Shown one piece after another: positions 1 through 8,308 of a DNA stretch of 64,000 nucleotides (the stretch's first letter is position 1; every line of letters starts with the position of its first letter). The notes under the pieces are model-generated. The model made no database searches and was not told where the DNA came from. It worked only from the letters and a program-made list of their open reading frames with translations. The DNA is from Muricauda sp. SCSIO 65647 (GTDB lineage Bacteria; Bacteroidota; Bacteroidia; Flavobacteriales; Flavobacteriaceae), in NCBI RefSeq assembly GCF_021534965.1, contig NZ_CP091037.1, positions 474,501 through 538,500 on the forward strand, read 5' to 3'. A program made the translations under genes and the position numbers.

Positions 1-1
1 T

Positions 2-1048
2 ATTCTATATTTTCCCAAGTTGACAAACGACATCAACATACAGAAAGACCGTATTCAACTGTACCAAAACCAGGTTTTTGTCACCGATAATGTAGAAGGT
101 ATCGTACCCGAGTTCTTGACCATGCTTCGGGGTGTCATCGATTCGCCCGATATTCCACTGAATGTTTCGCGCTCTTACCTACAGGCCGATGGGGCAGTGA
201 AGAAAATCTCATCGTATATCACCAAAAAAGTGGCAGACAAACTGAACTCACTGTTCAAGAACAACCGTGAAGATTTTGAAAAGAAATGGAACGATATCAA
301 AGTGGTCATTGAGTACGGAATGTTATCTGAAGAAAAATTCTTTGAAAAAGCAGAGAAATTTGCGCTTTACCCGACCGTTGATGGCAACTACTTCACTTTT
401 GAAGAGCTTGAGAAGAAAATCAAGGACGCACAGACCGACAAGGACGACAAATTGATTCTACTCTACGCTTCTGACCAAGAAGCACAACATAGTTACATAG
501 AGGCTGCCAAAGCGAAGGGATACGAAGTTTTGCTAATGGATTCGCCCATTGTGTCACACCTCATGCAGAAATTGGAGACCACCAAAGAAAAAATCTCCTT
601 TACCCGTGTAGATGCCGACCATATTGACAACCTCATCAAAAAAGAGGATACCGCCATCTCAAAGCTTTCAGACGAAGAAAAAGACAAACTGAAAGGCGAA
701 ATTGAAAAAGTGGTGGGTGAAAAAAGTGCCTATACCATTCAATTGGAAGCTATGGACAGCAGTGCCCAGCCCTTTATCATCACTGAGCCAGAGTTTATGC
801 GCCGCATGAAAGAAATGCAGCAGACCGGTGGGGGCGGTATGTTGGGCATGGGCAATATGCCAGATATGTTCAATCTGATCGTCAATACCAATCACGAACT
901 GGTGGGCCAGATCTTGAATACCAAAACGGCCAAGAAACGTGAACGCCTGATCAACCAATCCCTCGATTTGGCACGATTGTCAAAGGGCCTGTTGAAAGGT
1001 GAAGAATTGACCAGTTTCATCAATCGTAGTTATGAGATGATCAAATAA
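2..1048 (+). CDS. htpG: Molecular chaperone HtpG (Hsp90 family), C-terminal part
   Basis: This is the middle and C-terminal part of the ATP-dependent cytosolic chaperone HtpG. The reading frame is open to the left edge, so the true start and the N-terminal ATPase domain lie outside the window. About 348 residues remain of a family that is usually 610-630 residues long. The first residues read LYFPKLTNDINIQKDRIQLY and continue into QVFVTDNVEGIVPEFL, the typical start of the Hsp90 middle domain. The C-terminal dimerisation domain includes a glycine-rich stretch (MQQTGGGGMLGMGN) and the ending LARLSKGLLKGEEL. A TTG in frame near base 20 is not the start, because homologous sequence continues upstream of it. 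A hairpin terminator follows the gene. Confidence 0.95.
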   Translation: MLYFPKLTNDINIQKDRIQLYQNQVFVTDNVEGIVPEFLTMLRGVIDSPDIPLNVSRSYLQADGAVKKISSYITKKVADKLNSLFKNNREDFEKKWNDIKVVIEYGMLSEEKFFEKAEKFALYPTVDGNYFTFEELEKKIKDAQTDKDDKLILLYASDQEAQHSYIEAAKAKGYEVLLMDSPIVSHLMQKLETTKEKISFTRVDADHIDNLIKKEDTAISKLSDEEKDKLKGEIEKVVGEKSAYTIQLEAMDSSAQPFIITEPEFMRRMKEMQQTGGGGMLGMGNMPDMFNLIVNTNHELVGQILNTKTAKKRERLINQSLDLARLSKGLLKGEELTSFINRSYEMIK

Positions 1049-1065
1049 GGGTATCATTTCCTTGT

Positions 1066-1091
1066 TCCCCTGAGCTTAACGAAGGGCAGCT
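1066..1091. repeat. Imperfect palindrome, interspersed-repeat type
   Basis: CCCCTGAGCTTAACGAAGGGC between htpG and its terminator forms an imperfect inverted repeat. It resembles the short CCCTGAGC-N-TCGAAGGG intergenic repeats I recall from many Flavobacteriia. Its copy number in this genome cannot be judged here. Confidence 0.4.
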
Positions 1092-1108
1092 GGAAATTCT
1101 ATATAAAT

Positions 1109-1138
1109 CGAAACCGCCATTTTATGGCGGTTTTTTGT
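1109..1138 (+). terminator. Rho-independent terminator of htpG
   Basis: ACCGCCAT and ATGGCGGT pair around a TTT loop and are followed by a run of T. The hairpin sits 60 bases after the htpG stop codon and upstream of the next plus-strand gene. Confidence 0.85.
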
Positions 1139-1172
1139 TGATTGCCTATCTTACTTCCTAAATCGACCAAAT

Positions 1173-2510
1173 ATGAGCAACGATTACAAAAGCCCTGGTT
1201 TCAAAAAATTGCTCGATTCACTACAACAACAGAGTTGGGAGCTTGAATTGATTATTTCGGGTTTTGCCATTTTCGGACTTTTTACCGCCTATGAACCCCT
1301 GAGAATCGGAGCGGAAAATGCCCAGAACAATCAGCAGATCTATCAATTTGTGCTCTACTTGGTCGCGTTTATCGCCTGTAGCATCTTGCTGTTCAATTTA
1401 TTGTTGCACGTAATACTACGAGGACTTTGGATAGGGGCCCTTGGGCTGCGGTACGTTTCGGGTGATATTGAATTCGATAAGCTGAAATACAGCGAAAAAT
1501 TCAAAAATTACCTGAAGAAAAAGATTGTCTCATTCGACCGCTATATAGCCAATTTAGAAAACTATTGCAGTGTACTGTTTGCCATTTCTTTCTTGCTCAT
1601 ATTTCATGTTGTCGCCATTACACTCATCATATTGAGCATTGCCCTCGTGGCCAATTTTATCATTGACAATGACCACCTACCTGATTGGATATCAAGTTGG
1701 GTAGGTATTCCGCTCGTTTTGTTCATCTGCTTCGGAATGTTATTGGCATTTATCGATTTCATTACCCAGGGTATTTTGAAACGCAACAAATGGGTAGCCA
1801 GGCTCTATTTTCCTTTTTACTGGGTGTTCAGCTTTCTTACACTATCTTTTTTGTATCGCCCATTGGTCTATAACTTCTTGGATAATCGATTTGGCAAACG
1901 TATCATCTTTCTTCTTACACCGATCTATATTGTGATCTTACTCTTGAGTGGATTGGAGTACAGAAACTCCAATTATCTCAATAAAGAGAAGAATTCATCT
2001 ACCATTTTTGCCAATAAGGAGAATTATATGGATATGATGACCGAAGATGAAGATTATCCGGGAGAAGCGGTCATACCATCTAAAGTCATCACCACATCTT
2101 ACCTTCAGGTTTTCATGCCCTACTCAGAAAATATTGAAGAGCGTATTTTTGCTTTCGAAGAGTCGTTGAAGCCTGAAGAGGATAGAAGAGGACTCGCCTC
2201 GAACAATTTTAGTTTCAACACGAATTGGAGTGATAAAATCACTTCTGAAAGGCAGAAAGATAGCATTCGCAAACACTATCTGTCCATTTTTAATGAAACC
2301 TATTTTTTTAAGATCGATTCTCTACGAATCGATAGTGATTTCATTATCACCACCAATAATAAAAATCATCTCGGATTTGAAACATTCTTGAATCTGACCA
2401 TGCTGAGCGAAGGCAGGCACCAATTACGGGTAATGCGAAAAAGAAGGGAAAAAGACTCTATCGTAGAATTGATCCAAGAATCCATACCTTTTTGGTATTT
2501 TAAAGACTAA
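1173..2510 (+). CDS. Conserved hypothetical membrane protein (about six TM segments)
   Basis: I do not recognise a named family. The 445-residue protein has about six strongly hydrophobic segments in its first 260 residues, near 25-45, 57-85, 130-165, 172-195, 208-228 and 240-258. A hydrophilic C-terminal half of about 185 residues follows, rich in charged residues. This suggests an inner-membrane protein with a soluble C-terminal domain, but no catalytic motif is visible. It is followed four bases later by a DoxX-like gene, so the two are probably co-transcribed. The ATG start is preceded by a T-rich leader with only a weak -7-like box. Confidence 0.75.
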   Translation: MSNDYKSPGFKKLLDSLQQQSWELELIISGFAIFGLFTAYEPLRIGAENAQNNQQIYQFVLYLVAFIACSILLFNLLLHVILRGLWIGALGLRYVSGDIEFDKLKYSEKFKNYLKKKIVSFDRYIANLENYCSVLFAISFLLIFHVVAITLIILSIALVANFIIDNDHLPDWISSWVGIPLVLFICFGMLLAFIDFITQGILKRNKWVARLYFPFYWVFSFLTLSFLYRPLVYNFLDNRFGKRIIFLLTPIYIVILLLSGLEYRNSNYLNKEKNSSTIFANKENYMDMMTEDEDYPGEAVIPSKVITTSYLQVFMPYSENIEERIFAFEESLKPEEDRRGLASNNFSFNTNWSDKITSERQKDSIRKHYLSIFNETYFFKIDSLRIDSDFIITTNNKNHLGFETFLNLTMLSEGRHQLRVMRKRREKDSIVELIQESIPFWYFKD

Positions 2511-2514
2511 TATA

Positions 2515-2874
2515 ATGAACTACCCTTGGCATTTATATCTAATGGCCAGCATGTACATTTTTGCGGGCACCATGCATTTTGTCTTTCCGAAAGCGTACAT
2601 GCGCATTATGCCCCCATACATACCCCACCACCGATTGATGGTCTACTCAAGTGGTTTGGCTGAAGTCATATTGGGTATTGGCCTATGCTTTGCCCTGACC
2701 AAGAACATTTCGATATATGGCATCATGCTGATGCTCACCATTTTTTTCATCATACATTTCTATATGTTAACGGGCAAGAAAGCTGCTGCCGGTATTCCCA
2801 AATGGATATTGTTGCTCAGGGTACCCCTTCAATTTGGTTTGATATATTGGGCTTATTGGTATTTGCGGTTTTAA
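2515..2874 (+). CDS. DoxX-like small membrane protein
   Basis: The 119-residue protein consists of four hydrophobic helices and matches the general pattern of the DoxX / DoxX-like family. It has an N-terminal helix with the motif AGTMHFVFPKAY, a second helix after PPYIPHH, and a short basic loop (TGKKAAAG) before the last helix. DoxX-like proteins are small integral membrane proteins of mostly unknown role, some linked to quinone or sulfur metabolism. The gene lies four bases after the preceding membrane-protein gene. Its last four bases overlap the end of the opposite-strand anti-sigma-like gene, so the two converge. Assignment rests on length, topology and motif feel only. Confidence 0.7.
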   Translation: MNYPWHLYLMASMYIFAGTMHFVFPKAYMRIMPPYIPHHRLMVYSSGLAEVILGIGLCFALTKNISIYGIMLMLTIFFIIHFYMLTGKKAAAGIPKWILLLRVPLQFGLIYWAYWYLRF

Positions 2875-3278
2875 GTCAGTTTGCGGTCAAAATACCCTTT
2901 CAACATGGTAATCTGTATCAATACCATCATCCCAAAAAACACAACGCCATAAACCATAATGTTTGAAAAATCCATTTCAAGTGATGGCAATTTTACTTTT
3001 GACAACCAAGGTGCCAGATCAATGCGATCAAACCATCCTTCCCTAGAAGAAAAATTTCCCGTGACGATCGGGTACCCGATCAATACAAGAAACAGAACAC
3101 CTATAAGTATGAGCATTTTTTTTGACATGAGGGGCTTATAGGAAATGGCACTTTTGGTGATCTCGGCCTCAATGCGATCCATGACCCTTTCAGTAAAATT
3201 TGATGGGGGTACATCCAGTTTCATATCCCGCATAGCGGAATCTACCAATTTTTCGAGTTTCTTTTGATTGTCATCCAT
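2871..3278 (-). CDS. Probable anti-sigma factor-like membrane protein
   Basis: This 135-residue protein starts eight bases inside the end of the ECF sigma factor gene on the same strand, an arrangement typical of sigma/anti-sigma pairs. The N-terminal 45 residues are soluble and helical (KKLEKLVDSAMRDMKLD, then FTERVMDRIEAE). Two hydrophobic segments follow, near residues 49-70 and 105-126. That layout fits an anchored anti-sigma factor with a cytoplasmic sigma-binding region. No zinc-binding HxxxCxxC motif of the ZAS class is present, so the assignment comes mainly from position. It could also be a membrane protein of unrelated function. Confidence 0.6.
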   Translation of the reverse strand: MDDNQKKLEKLVDSAMRDMKLDVPPSNFTERVMDRIEAEITKSAISYKPLMSKKMLILIGVLFLVLIGYPIVTGNFSSREGWFDRIDLAPWLSKVKLPSLEMDFSNIMVYGVVFFGMMVLIQITMLKGYFDRKLT

Positions 3279-3849
3279 GATTGCTCAGCATTTCAGGTTC
3301 CAATTGTTGCAATAATACTTCCGCCATTTTTTTTCGTGCCCTAAAAAGACGCACTTTCAAAGTGTTGACGGTCAATTTCATTATTTTTTCAATCTCTTTC
3401 AAATTTTTTTCCTCTAAATAAAAAAGGGTCAATAAAGCGGTATCTTCAGCAGAAAGATAATCTAAACAAGACCTTACCATTTCTGCACGCTCTTCAACTA
3501 TCATGATGTCAAGTGCATTTTGCAATGATTCCATTTTGTTTTCCGTAACCTCGTTCAATTCAAGTTGATCAAAGCGTTTCTTGTTTTTTTTGATATGATC
3601 CAAACACGTATTGTAGGCGATTCTATAGATCCAAGTCGAAAATTTCGAATCTCCTTTAAAACTTTTCAGTGATGTATAGACCTTTACAAAGGTATCTTGA
3701 CTGACCTCTTCGGCTTCTTCTTGATTTTTGAGCATACGAATCGCCAATGAAAACACTAGGTCTTTATGCCTATCGACCACATGAGCAAAAGATTGGCTAT
3801 CACCATTGATGATCTTGTTGATCAGTGCCTGTTCGTTGTTGGTTGTCAT
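3271..3849 (-). CDS. ECF-type RNA polymerase sigma factor (sigma-70 family)
   Basis: The 192-residue protein has the two-domain layout of extracytoplasmic-function sigma factors. Region 2 covers about residues 20-90, with the core FSLAIRMLKNQEEAEEVSQDTFVKVY and the DNA-melting segment FSTWIYRIAYNTCLDHIKK (described here in overlapping parts). Region 4 covers about residues 120-180, with a helix-turn-helix in NLKEIEKIMKLTVNTLKVRLFRAR. It directs RNA polymerase to a stress or envelope regulon. The downstream gene overlaps it and probably encodes the regulator. A good Bacteroidota promoter lies about 100 bases upstream. The regulon cannot be told from this window. Confidence 0.92.
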   Translation of the reverse strand: MTTNNEQALINKIINGDSQSFAHVVDRHKDLVFSLAIRMLKNQEEAEEVSQDTFVKVYTSLKSFKGDSKFSTWIYRIAYNTCLDHIKKNKKRFDQLELNEVTENKMESLQNALDIMIVEERAEMVRSCLDYLSAEDTALLTLFYLEEKNLKEIEKIMKLTVNTLKVRLFRARKKMAEVLLQQLEPEMLSNHG

Positions 3850-3949
3850 CTGAATGTTTGACGATGACGATTAATCATTGGTTACATTTTTTTCATTTTT
3901 TTTTAATTCATGTAACCTGTTTTAAAAAAATGTCGTCATACTCAATGAA

Positions 3950-3978
3950 CAAAATTAATAATCAAATAAAACGAACAA
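3950..3978 (-). promoter_or_regulatory. Bacteroidota-type promoter for the sigma factor operon
   Basis: Read on the minus strand this is TTG, an 18-base spacer, then TAATTTTG, which matches the Bacteroidota primary sigma consensus TTG-N17-23-TAnnTTTG. It would start transcription about 90 bases before the ECF sigma ATG. It also sits just upstream of the divergent plus-strand gene at 3981, so the two genes share a control region. Confidence 0.5.
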
Positions 3979-3980
3979 TT

Positions 3981-4334
3981 ATGGGATCAGAAGTAATTAT
4001 TGTACCGATTATCTTTGGGGTACTATTTGCCATTGCCTATCTCTACTTTTCAACCAGAAACAAAGAGCGCCTTGCCTTAATAGAAAAAGGCGCCGATGCG
4101 AGCATATTTATGAGAGGCCGTCGCAACGGTGCGTCACCCTTCTGGAAAGTGCTTTTGCTCAACCTTGCACTTCTGTTGATAGGCATCGGAATTGCCATCT
4201 TTTTCGCCTCGATCTTGGTCTATTCATTCGGTGTAGACGAAGAAGTGGCCTACCCGGGCACAATATTCATGTTTTCAGGAATTGGCCTGCTCAGTGGTTT
4301 TTATATGACCAAACGGCTAGAAAACGAAGAATAA
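3981..4334 (+). CDS. Small membrane protein, DUF6249-like
   Basis: The chosen ATG gives 117 residues beginning MGSEVIIVPIIFGVLFAIAY. A longer frame opening 156 bases upstream is rejected because it would run through the sigma factor start and promoter. There is an N-terminal hydrophobic helix, a basic linker (STRNKERLALIEKGADASIF), and two more helices near residues 55-80 and 90-108. This pattern is common in Bacteroidota next to ECF sigma genes and resembles DUF6249. It is divergent from the sigma factor gene and may belong to its regulon. Function unknown. Confidence 0.75.
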   Translation: MGSEVIIVPIIFGVLFAIAYLYFSTRNKERLALIEKGADASIFMRGRRNGASPFWKVLLLNLALLLIGIGIAIFFASILVYSFGVDEEVAYPGTIFMFSGIGLLSGFYMTKRLENEE

Positions 4335-4358
4335 GCAAGTCCAAGACCGATATTTTAG

Positions 4359-4389
4359 AAAAAACCGTCGCTGACAACGACGGTTTTTT
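4359..4389 (+). terminator. Rho-independent terminator
   Basis: AACCGTCG and CGACGGTT pair around a seven-base loop and are followed by TTTTTT. It ends the small membrane-protein gene just before the MOSC gene. Confidence 0.85.
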
Positions 4390-4402
4390 CTATTTTCATC
4401 AT

Positions 4403-5035
4403 GTGAAAATTATCTCGACCAATATCGGCCAGCCCACTGCCATTATCTGGAACGGCAAAAAACAAACCACTGGCATTTATAAATACCCGACCGTACATCA
4501 CATACAACTAGAAAAGGAAAGCGTGGCCCATGACACGATCGCTGATAGAAAAGTGCATGGTGGACCTTACAAGGCTTGTTATCTATTTTCTGCCGACCAA
4601 TACCCCTACTGGAAAGAAATGTACCCTGATCTGGAATGGAACTGGGGTATGTTCGGTGAAAATCTGACCGTTGAAAATCTAGATGAGACCGCAATAAGAA
4701 TCGGAGATGTGTACCGCATCGGTGAGGCCGTTGTGCAGGTCACCCAGCCTAGGGAACCCTGCTATAAGCTCGGCATACGCTTTGGTGACCAAAAAATACT
4801 CAAACAATTTATAGCACATGGTTATCCGGGCACTTATGTTAGGATAATCGAAGAAGGCGAGGTAAAAGTAGGCGATACCGTAGATTTGATCACAAGATCA
4901 TCTTCTTCTTTGACAACAAAGCAATTTTTTGATCTGTTGTTTTCAAAAAAGAAGAATGTGACGCTCATTGAAATGGCCGTGGCCAATGAGGCCCTACCAC
5001 AAAAAAAGAGACAGCGCCTTCAAAAATTCCTATAA
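4403..5035 (+). CDS. MOSC domain-containing protein (YiiM-like)
   Basis: The 210-residue protein is a MOSC-domain protein related to E. coli YiiM, a family that handles molybdenum-cofactor-linked sulfur and N-hydroxylated substrates. Visible family features are the motif DRKVHGG around residue 48, YWK then FGENLTVENL around residues 69-93, and the conserved cysteine Cys120 in QPREPCYKL. The last 45 residues hold a small basic helical region (FFDLLFSK), as in YiiM. The start is GTG, 12 bases after the upstream terminator's T-run, so transcription must begin very close to the start. It is probably cytoplasmic and lacks a signal peptide. Confidence 0.88.
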   Translation: MKIISTNIGQPTAIIWNGKKQTTGIYKYPTVHHIQLEKESVAHDTIADRKVHGGPYKACYLFSADQYPYWKEMYPDLEWNWGMFGENLTVENLDETAIRIGDVYRIGEAVVQVTQPREPCYKLGIRFGDQKILKQFIAHGYPGTYVRIIEEGEVKVGDTVDLITRSSSSLTTKQFFDLLFSKKKNVTLIEMAVANEALPQKKRQRLQKFL

Positions 5036-5063
5036 AAAAGAATCCCGGCCAAAACCGGGATTC
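5033..5063 (-). terminator. Rho-independent terminator of the minus-strand secreted-protein gene
   Basis: GAATCCCGG and CCGGGATTC pair around a short A-rich loop. The T-run is on the minus strand, so it ends the 123-residue gene. It also lies right after the MOSC stop codon. Confidence 0.75.
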
Positions 5064-5094
5064 AAAAGATTGCTCAAACTAAAAATAACTACGC

Positions 5095-5466
5095 TTACTT
5101 CACGGTCACTTTTTCGCTAAAGGTTTCGTTGTTGTCAACAACTATCACTGTATAGTCATCTTCATAGGCTCTTTCAAAATTGAAAGCTTTTTCAATAACG
5201 ATTTCACCTTCAAGCGTTTCTTCAAATACGATCCTGCCCTCACTGTCATAAACCTTGATGGTAACCTTTTCTTGGTCAAGGTTCAAAAGATTCATAAAAA
5301 GTTTATTGCCCTTTTTGACAAATACAGGGTCTACATCGATATTGATCAACTCTTTTTCAACCCCAAAGCCTTTTTTACCAAAAGTTTTTTCGGGTCCGTT
5401 GGCCAAAACTGTTGTTGAAGCGAACAAAATGGCCAGTGCAACTGTAAATTTTAAAACTTTTCTCAT
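5095..5466 (-). CDS. Secreted beta-sandwich protein, DUF3244-like
   Basis: The 123-residue protein starts with a clear signal peptide (MRKVLKFTVALAILFASTTVLA). The mature part is about 100 residues with alternating hydrophobic and polar strands, including VTIKVYDSEGRIVFEE. This resembles DUF3244 and the beta-sandwich of Por secretion-tail domains, in which 'vydseGrivfee' is a typical strand pair. It is probably periplasmic or exposed. There is no other T9SS cargo domain. Function unknown; it is a single-gene unit with its own terminator. Confidence 0.7.
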   Translation of the reverse strand: MRKVLKFTVALAILFASTTVLANGPEKTFGKKGFGVEKELINIDVDPVFVKKGNKLFMNLLNLDQEKVTIKVYDSEGRIVFEETLEGEIVIEKAFNFERAYEDDYTVIVVDNNETFSEKVTVK

Positions 5467-5616
5467 AACGTTTGTTTTTTAATATCCGCCCAACGGCAGA
5501 TTGGGTTATCAAAAATTTACAGTGCAAACATACTACCGCCCTACCCCTAAAAAATACCACTGGCTTTTCCAATTTCTATGCAATTTTAACCTTAATGAAG
5601 TGTTAAATATTTTAGA

Positions 5617-5631
5617 ATGGTAAAATACCAT
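5617..5631. promoter_or_regulatory. Palindromic putative operator upstream of the AraC gene
   Basis: ATGGTA-AAA-TACCAT is a perfect 6-bp inverted repeat with a 3-base centre. It lies 10 bases before the -7 box of the AraC-family gene, where a repressor or autoregulator would act. AraC proteins usually bind direct repeats, so the binder is uncertain. Confidence 0.35.
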
Positions 5632-5641
5632 ATTTTTTGGG

Positions 5642-5649
5642 TAATTTTG
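5642..5649 (+). promoter_or_regulatory. -7 promoter box for the AraC-AlkB pair
   Basis: TAATTTTG matches the Bacteroidota -7 consensus TAnnTTTG. No clear -33 TTG is found; the palindrome described separately occupies part of that space. Confidence 0.45.
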
Positions 5650-5694
5650 CACAGATTATTTAATGCCAACGTATATAATTTTACTAAAGCAAAA

Positions 5695-6573
5695 ATGGAA
5701 ACCGTGAACCAAAAACCTGCTTTTGAATCGATAGCACCCACTTTTGGCAATTCATTTACCTATCAAAGATTTGATAAGAATAAAATGAACACCAATAAAA
5801 GTTGGCATTACCACCCTGAATTAGAATTGGTCTATGTGAACGGGGGTTCTGGTAAACGCCAAATAGGTAGCCATGTCTCTTATTTTGCCGATGGCGATCT
5901 TATTTTGATAGGGTCTAACCTACCGCATTGTGGTTTCACCGATAAGTTGACCGGTAATGACAGCGAAACGGTCATTCAAATGAAAATGGATTTTTTGGGG
6001 AATGATTTTTTTGACATCCCCGAAATGGAAAAAATCAAAAAACTTTTTGAAGTCTGTAAGAGCGGTATTGCCTTTCATGGCAAAACAAAACGTAAAATCG
6101 GGGAAAAAATGGAAGTTCTTGAATACCAGACCGATTTTCAACGTTTGTTGTCGATACTCAATATTTTAAATGAGTTGGGAAACTCTCAAGAATACAAAGT
6201 ACTCAATGCCGAAAGTTTCTCGATGCCCACCGAAGTCAAAGACAATGACCGTATCAATACGGTATTCAACCATGTCAAATCAAACTTCAAAGAAGATATT
6301 ACCTTAGATGAAATCGCTGATATGGTCAGTATGACGGTACCCTCTTTCTGTAGGTATTTCAAAAAAATCACCAACAAGACCTTTACACAGTTTGTCAATG
6401 AGTACAGATTAGTGCATGCTTCAAAATTATTGGCCGAACAGCCCATGAGCATTACGGAGGTCTGTTATGAAAGTGGATTCAACAACTTTTCACATTTCAA
6501 TAAATCGTTTAAGGCCTTTACCGGTCAAAATCCTTCTGAATACCGTAATCAATTGAAAGCGGTATTGCAGTGA
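5695..6573 (+). CDS. AraC family transcriptional regulator
   Basis: The chosen start gives a 292-residue protein beginning METVNQKPAF. An upstream in-frame ATG is rejected because it falls in front of the -7 box. The N-terminal half is a cupin-like sensor domain with HYHPELELVYV and GDLILIGSNLPH. The C-terminal 100 residues are a double helix-turn-helix: ITLDEIADMVSMTVPSFCRYF, then ITEVCYESGFNNFSHFNKSF and the ending TGQNPSEYR, all typical of the family. The cupin may bind a sugar or other small ligand. The stop codon overlaps the start of an AlkB-like gene in a TGATG junction, so translation is probably coupled. Confidence 0.93.
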   Translation: METVNQKPAFESIAPTFGNSFTYQRFDKNKMNTNKSWHYHPELELVYVNGGSGKRQIGSHVSYFADGDLILIGSNLPHCGFTDKLTGNDSETVIQMKMDFLGNDFFDIPEMEKIKKLFEVCKSGIAFHGKTKRKIGEKMEVLEYQTDFQRLLSILNILNELGNSQEYKVLNAESFSMPTEVKDNDRINTVFNHVKSNFKEDITLDEIADMVSMTVPSFCRYFKKITNKTFTQFVNEYRLVHASKLLAEQPMSITEVCYESGFNNFSHFNKSFKAFTGQNPSEYRNQLKAVLQ

Positions 6574-7172
6574 TGAAATACCTTTTACAAGAGCGTATTA
6601 GACTGCCAATACCCAATGCCGAAATTTGGTATTTTCCTAATTTCCTTACAGGCAACCAGGCAGACCGTTATTTTGAAACATTCAAGAATACCATTGCCTG
6701 GCAACAAGACGATATCACCTTATTTGGCAAAACCTATCCACAACCAAGACTGACCGCCCTGCATGGAAACAACGGTAAATCCTATTCGTACTCAAATGTG
6801 ACGATGAAACCAAAACCCTTTACAGAAGAACTGCTTGCCATCAAACAAAAAGTTGAGACAATGACCAATGTAGCTTTCACCACTTGCCTTTTGAATTTGT
6901 ACAGGGATGGGCGGGATAGCAACGGCTGGCATTCCGATGATGAAAAGGAATTGGGTAAAAACCCGGTTATCGCTTCGGTCAGTCTAGGAGCGGAACGGTA
7001 TTTTCACCTACGGTACAAAAAAGATAAATCACAAAAGCAAAAACTGCTTTTGCAACACGGTAGCCTTCTGTTGATGCAGGGCGAGACGCAGCATCATTGG
7101 CAACACCAACTACCCAAGACCGCGAAAAAAATTGGTGATAGGATAAACTTGACGTTTAGGATCATCAAATAA
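6573..7172 (+). CDS. AlkB-like 2-oxoglutarate/Fe(II)-dependent dioxygenase
   Basis: The 199-residue protein carries the iron-binding triad of the AlkB family: His120-x-Asp122 in NGWHSDDE and His178 in HHWQHQLPK. The 2-oxoglutarate contacts lie in GDRINLTFR near the C-terminus. The nucleotide-recognition lid region reads LTALHGNNGKSYSYSN. AlkB enzymes remove alkyl groups from N1 of A and N3 of C by oxidation. The size and the PRLTALHG region are closest to the short ALKBH2/3-like bacterial group. The ATG overlaps the stop of the AraC gene by one base, so the pair is one operon and the AraC protein may control it. Confidence 0.9.
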   Translation: MKYLLQERIRLPIPNAEIWYFPNFLTGNQADRYFETFKNTIAWQQDDITLFGKTYPQPRLTALHGNNGKSYSYSNVTMKPKPFTEELLAIKQKVETMTNVAFTTCLLNLYRDGRDSNGWHSDDEKELGKNPVIASVSLGAERYFHLRYKKDKSQKQKLLLQHGSLLLMQGETQHHWQHQLPKTAKKIGDRINLTFRIIK

Positions 7173-7188
7173 AGAAAGTAGGCCAAAT

Positions 7189-7217
7189 AAAAAATCGGCT
7201 CTTTGAACCGATTTTTT
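7189..7217 (+). terminator. Rho-independent terminator after the AlkB gene
   Basis: AAATCGG and CCGATTT pair around a nine-base loop, followed by TTTT. The rest of the 274-base gap up to the nuclease gene shows nothing else I can support. Confidence 0.7.
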
Positions 7218-7446
7218 GATCCCATCTTCAGAAGAAACCTTCGCTGCCTTTAGCACATCGTGGGATACCGTACTAATCTCCTTGCATCCAGCTTCCTAAC
7301 ATTAATATAACTTCAAATCTTATGCCAAGGTATGGTCAATCGACGATTTTCCCATTTTTTGGACAAAAAGCAGTATCAGATTTATTGATGGTACGCTATA
7401 TTGATTTTCAATGGGCAAGCAGCACTTTGACGGTCAAAACGACCCT

Positions 7447-8220
7447 TTAATCGAACAGCTCGTTCAATACCTTGGCCAATCGTAGGCCCCCGACGTGTAA
7501 TTGCTTGATCATTAGCTTATTGTATTTGTAACTATACTGATAACCATGTTTTTCACCTACTTCCACAGAATCGTAAAGCTCATTGGCCAAGTCTTGTGAT
7601 TCTTCCACCCAGTCATAAACTGTTCCCCGTTGGATCTGTTTTATTTCCCCTTTTGATAATTTGGGCATTGTCTGGGCAAGTTCAGTGTAAGACATTCCAT
7701 AAGAATCGATCAGATTCTTATCCCACAATCGATGAAGGTTGGTGCCCTCGTCGAACCATCGTACCTGAAGGTCATTTCCTCCTCTGTCTTCCAACCTTCC
7801 TACATGCATGGGTTGGTGCAGGTCACCCACAAAATGGATGAGCATCTTCAGATAAAATACCTTGTCTTCTTTAGTACTGCCCTCATCGCTTACCATTTCA
7901 ATGCACTTTTGAATGCCCATGACGACATCTCCATACGGATTTGGTTCTACCTCTGTATATTTTTTATCTGTAGGGTAGTTCACATAATGCCAAGCATTGA
8001 ATTTTGAAAAATTCCTGTCTGCCTTGATCTCATCGGCAAAATTCGATACAAAGGCCAGATCATGCCCCCCAAGGAGTTGTGTGATGGTCTTTTCCGCCTT
8101 TTTGGTCAAATGCTGTTGGGCGATTTCCGCAATGGCCCTATGCCCGGTTTTTGACCAGATTTCGTCATTGGCCAGTACTAAATTGACCGAAAAACAAAAA
8201 AGAACAACAAGAATGCGCAT
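7447..8220 (-). CDS. Secreted S1/P1 family nuclease
   Basis: The 257-residue protein has a signal peptide of about 17 residues and a mature N-terminus near NDEIWSKTGHRAIAEIA. The tryptophan and the first histidine are zinc ligands in this zinc-dependent nuclease / phospholipase C family. Other ligands are visible: Asp in NFADEI, His in AWHYVNYP, the cluster HFVGDLHQPMHVG, and then RGGND. Length and motif order fit the family. It probably degrades single-stranded DNA or RNA in the periplasm or outside for nutrients. It is a single gene, flanked by the AlkB terminator and a divergent penicillin-binding protein gene. Confidence 0.93.
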   Translation of the reverse strand: MRILVVLFCFSVNLVLANDEIWSKTGHRAIAEIAQQHLTKKAEKTITQLLGGHDLAFVSNFADEIKADRNFSKFNAWHYVNYPTDKKYTEVEPNPYGDVVMGIQKCIEMVSDEGSTKEDKVFYLKMLIHFVGDLHQPMHVGRLEDRGGNDLQVRWFDEGTNLHRLWDKNLIDSYGMSYTELAQTMPKLSKGEIKQIQRGTVYDWVEESQDLANELYDSVEVGEKHGYQYSYKYNKLMIKQLHVGGLRLAKVLNELFD

Positions 8221-8308
8221 GATAGAAATTTTGCCAAAAATAACATTGCGGTTTTAAACCAATGTTAAATTCAATCTCAATATTTTAGCGGAAATCGGAT
8301 ATTGCGGC

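Noticed and set aside
5617-5694. Upstream ATG for the AraC gene
   Set aside because: It lies before the -7 box and within the palindrome, so it would not be transcribed from that promoter, and the added residues look non-homologous.
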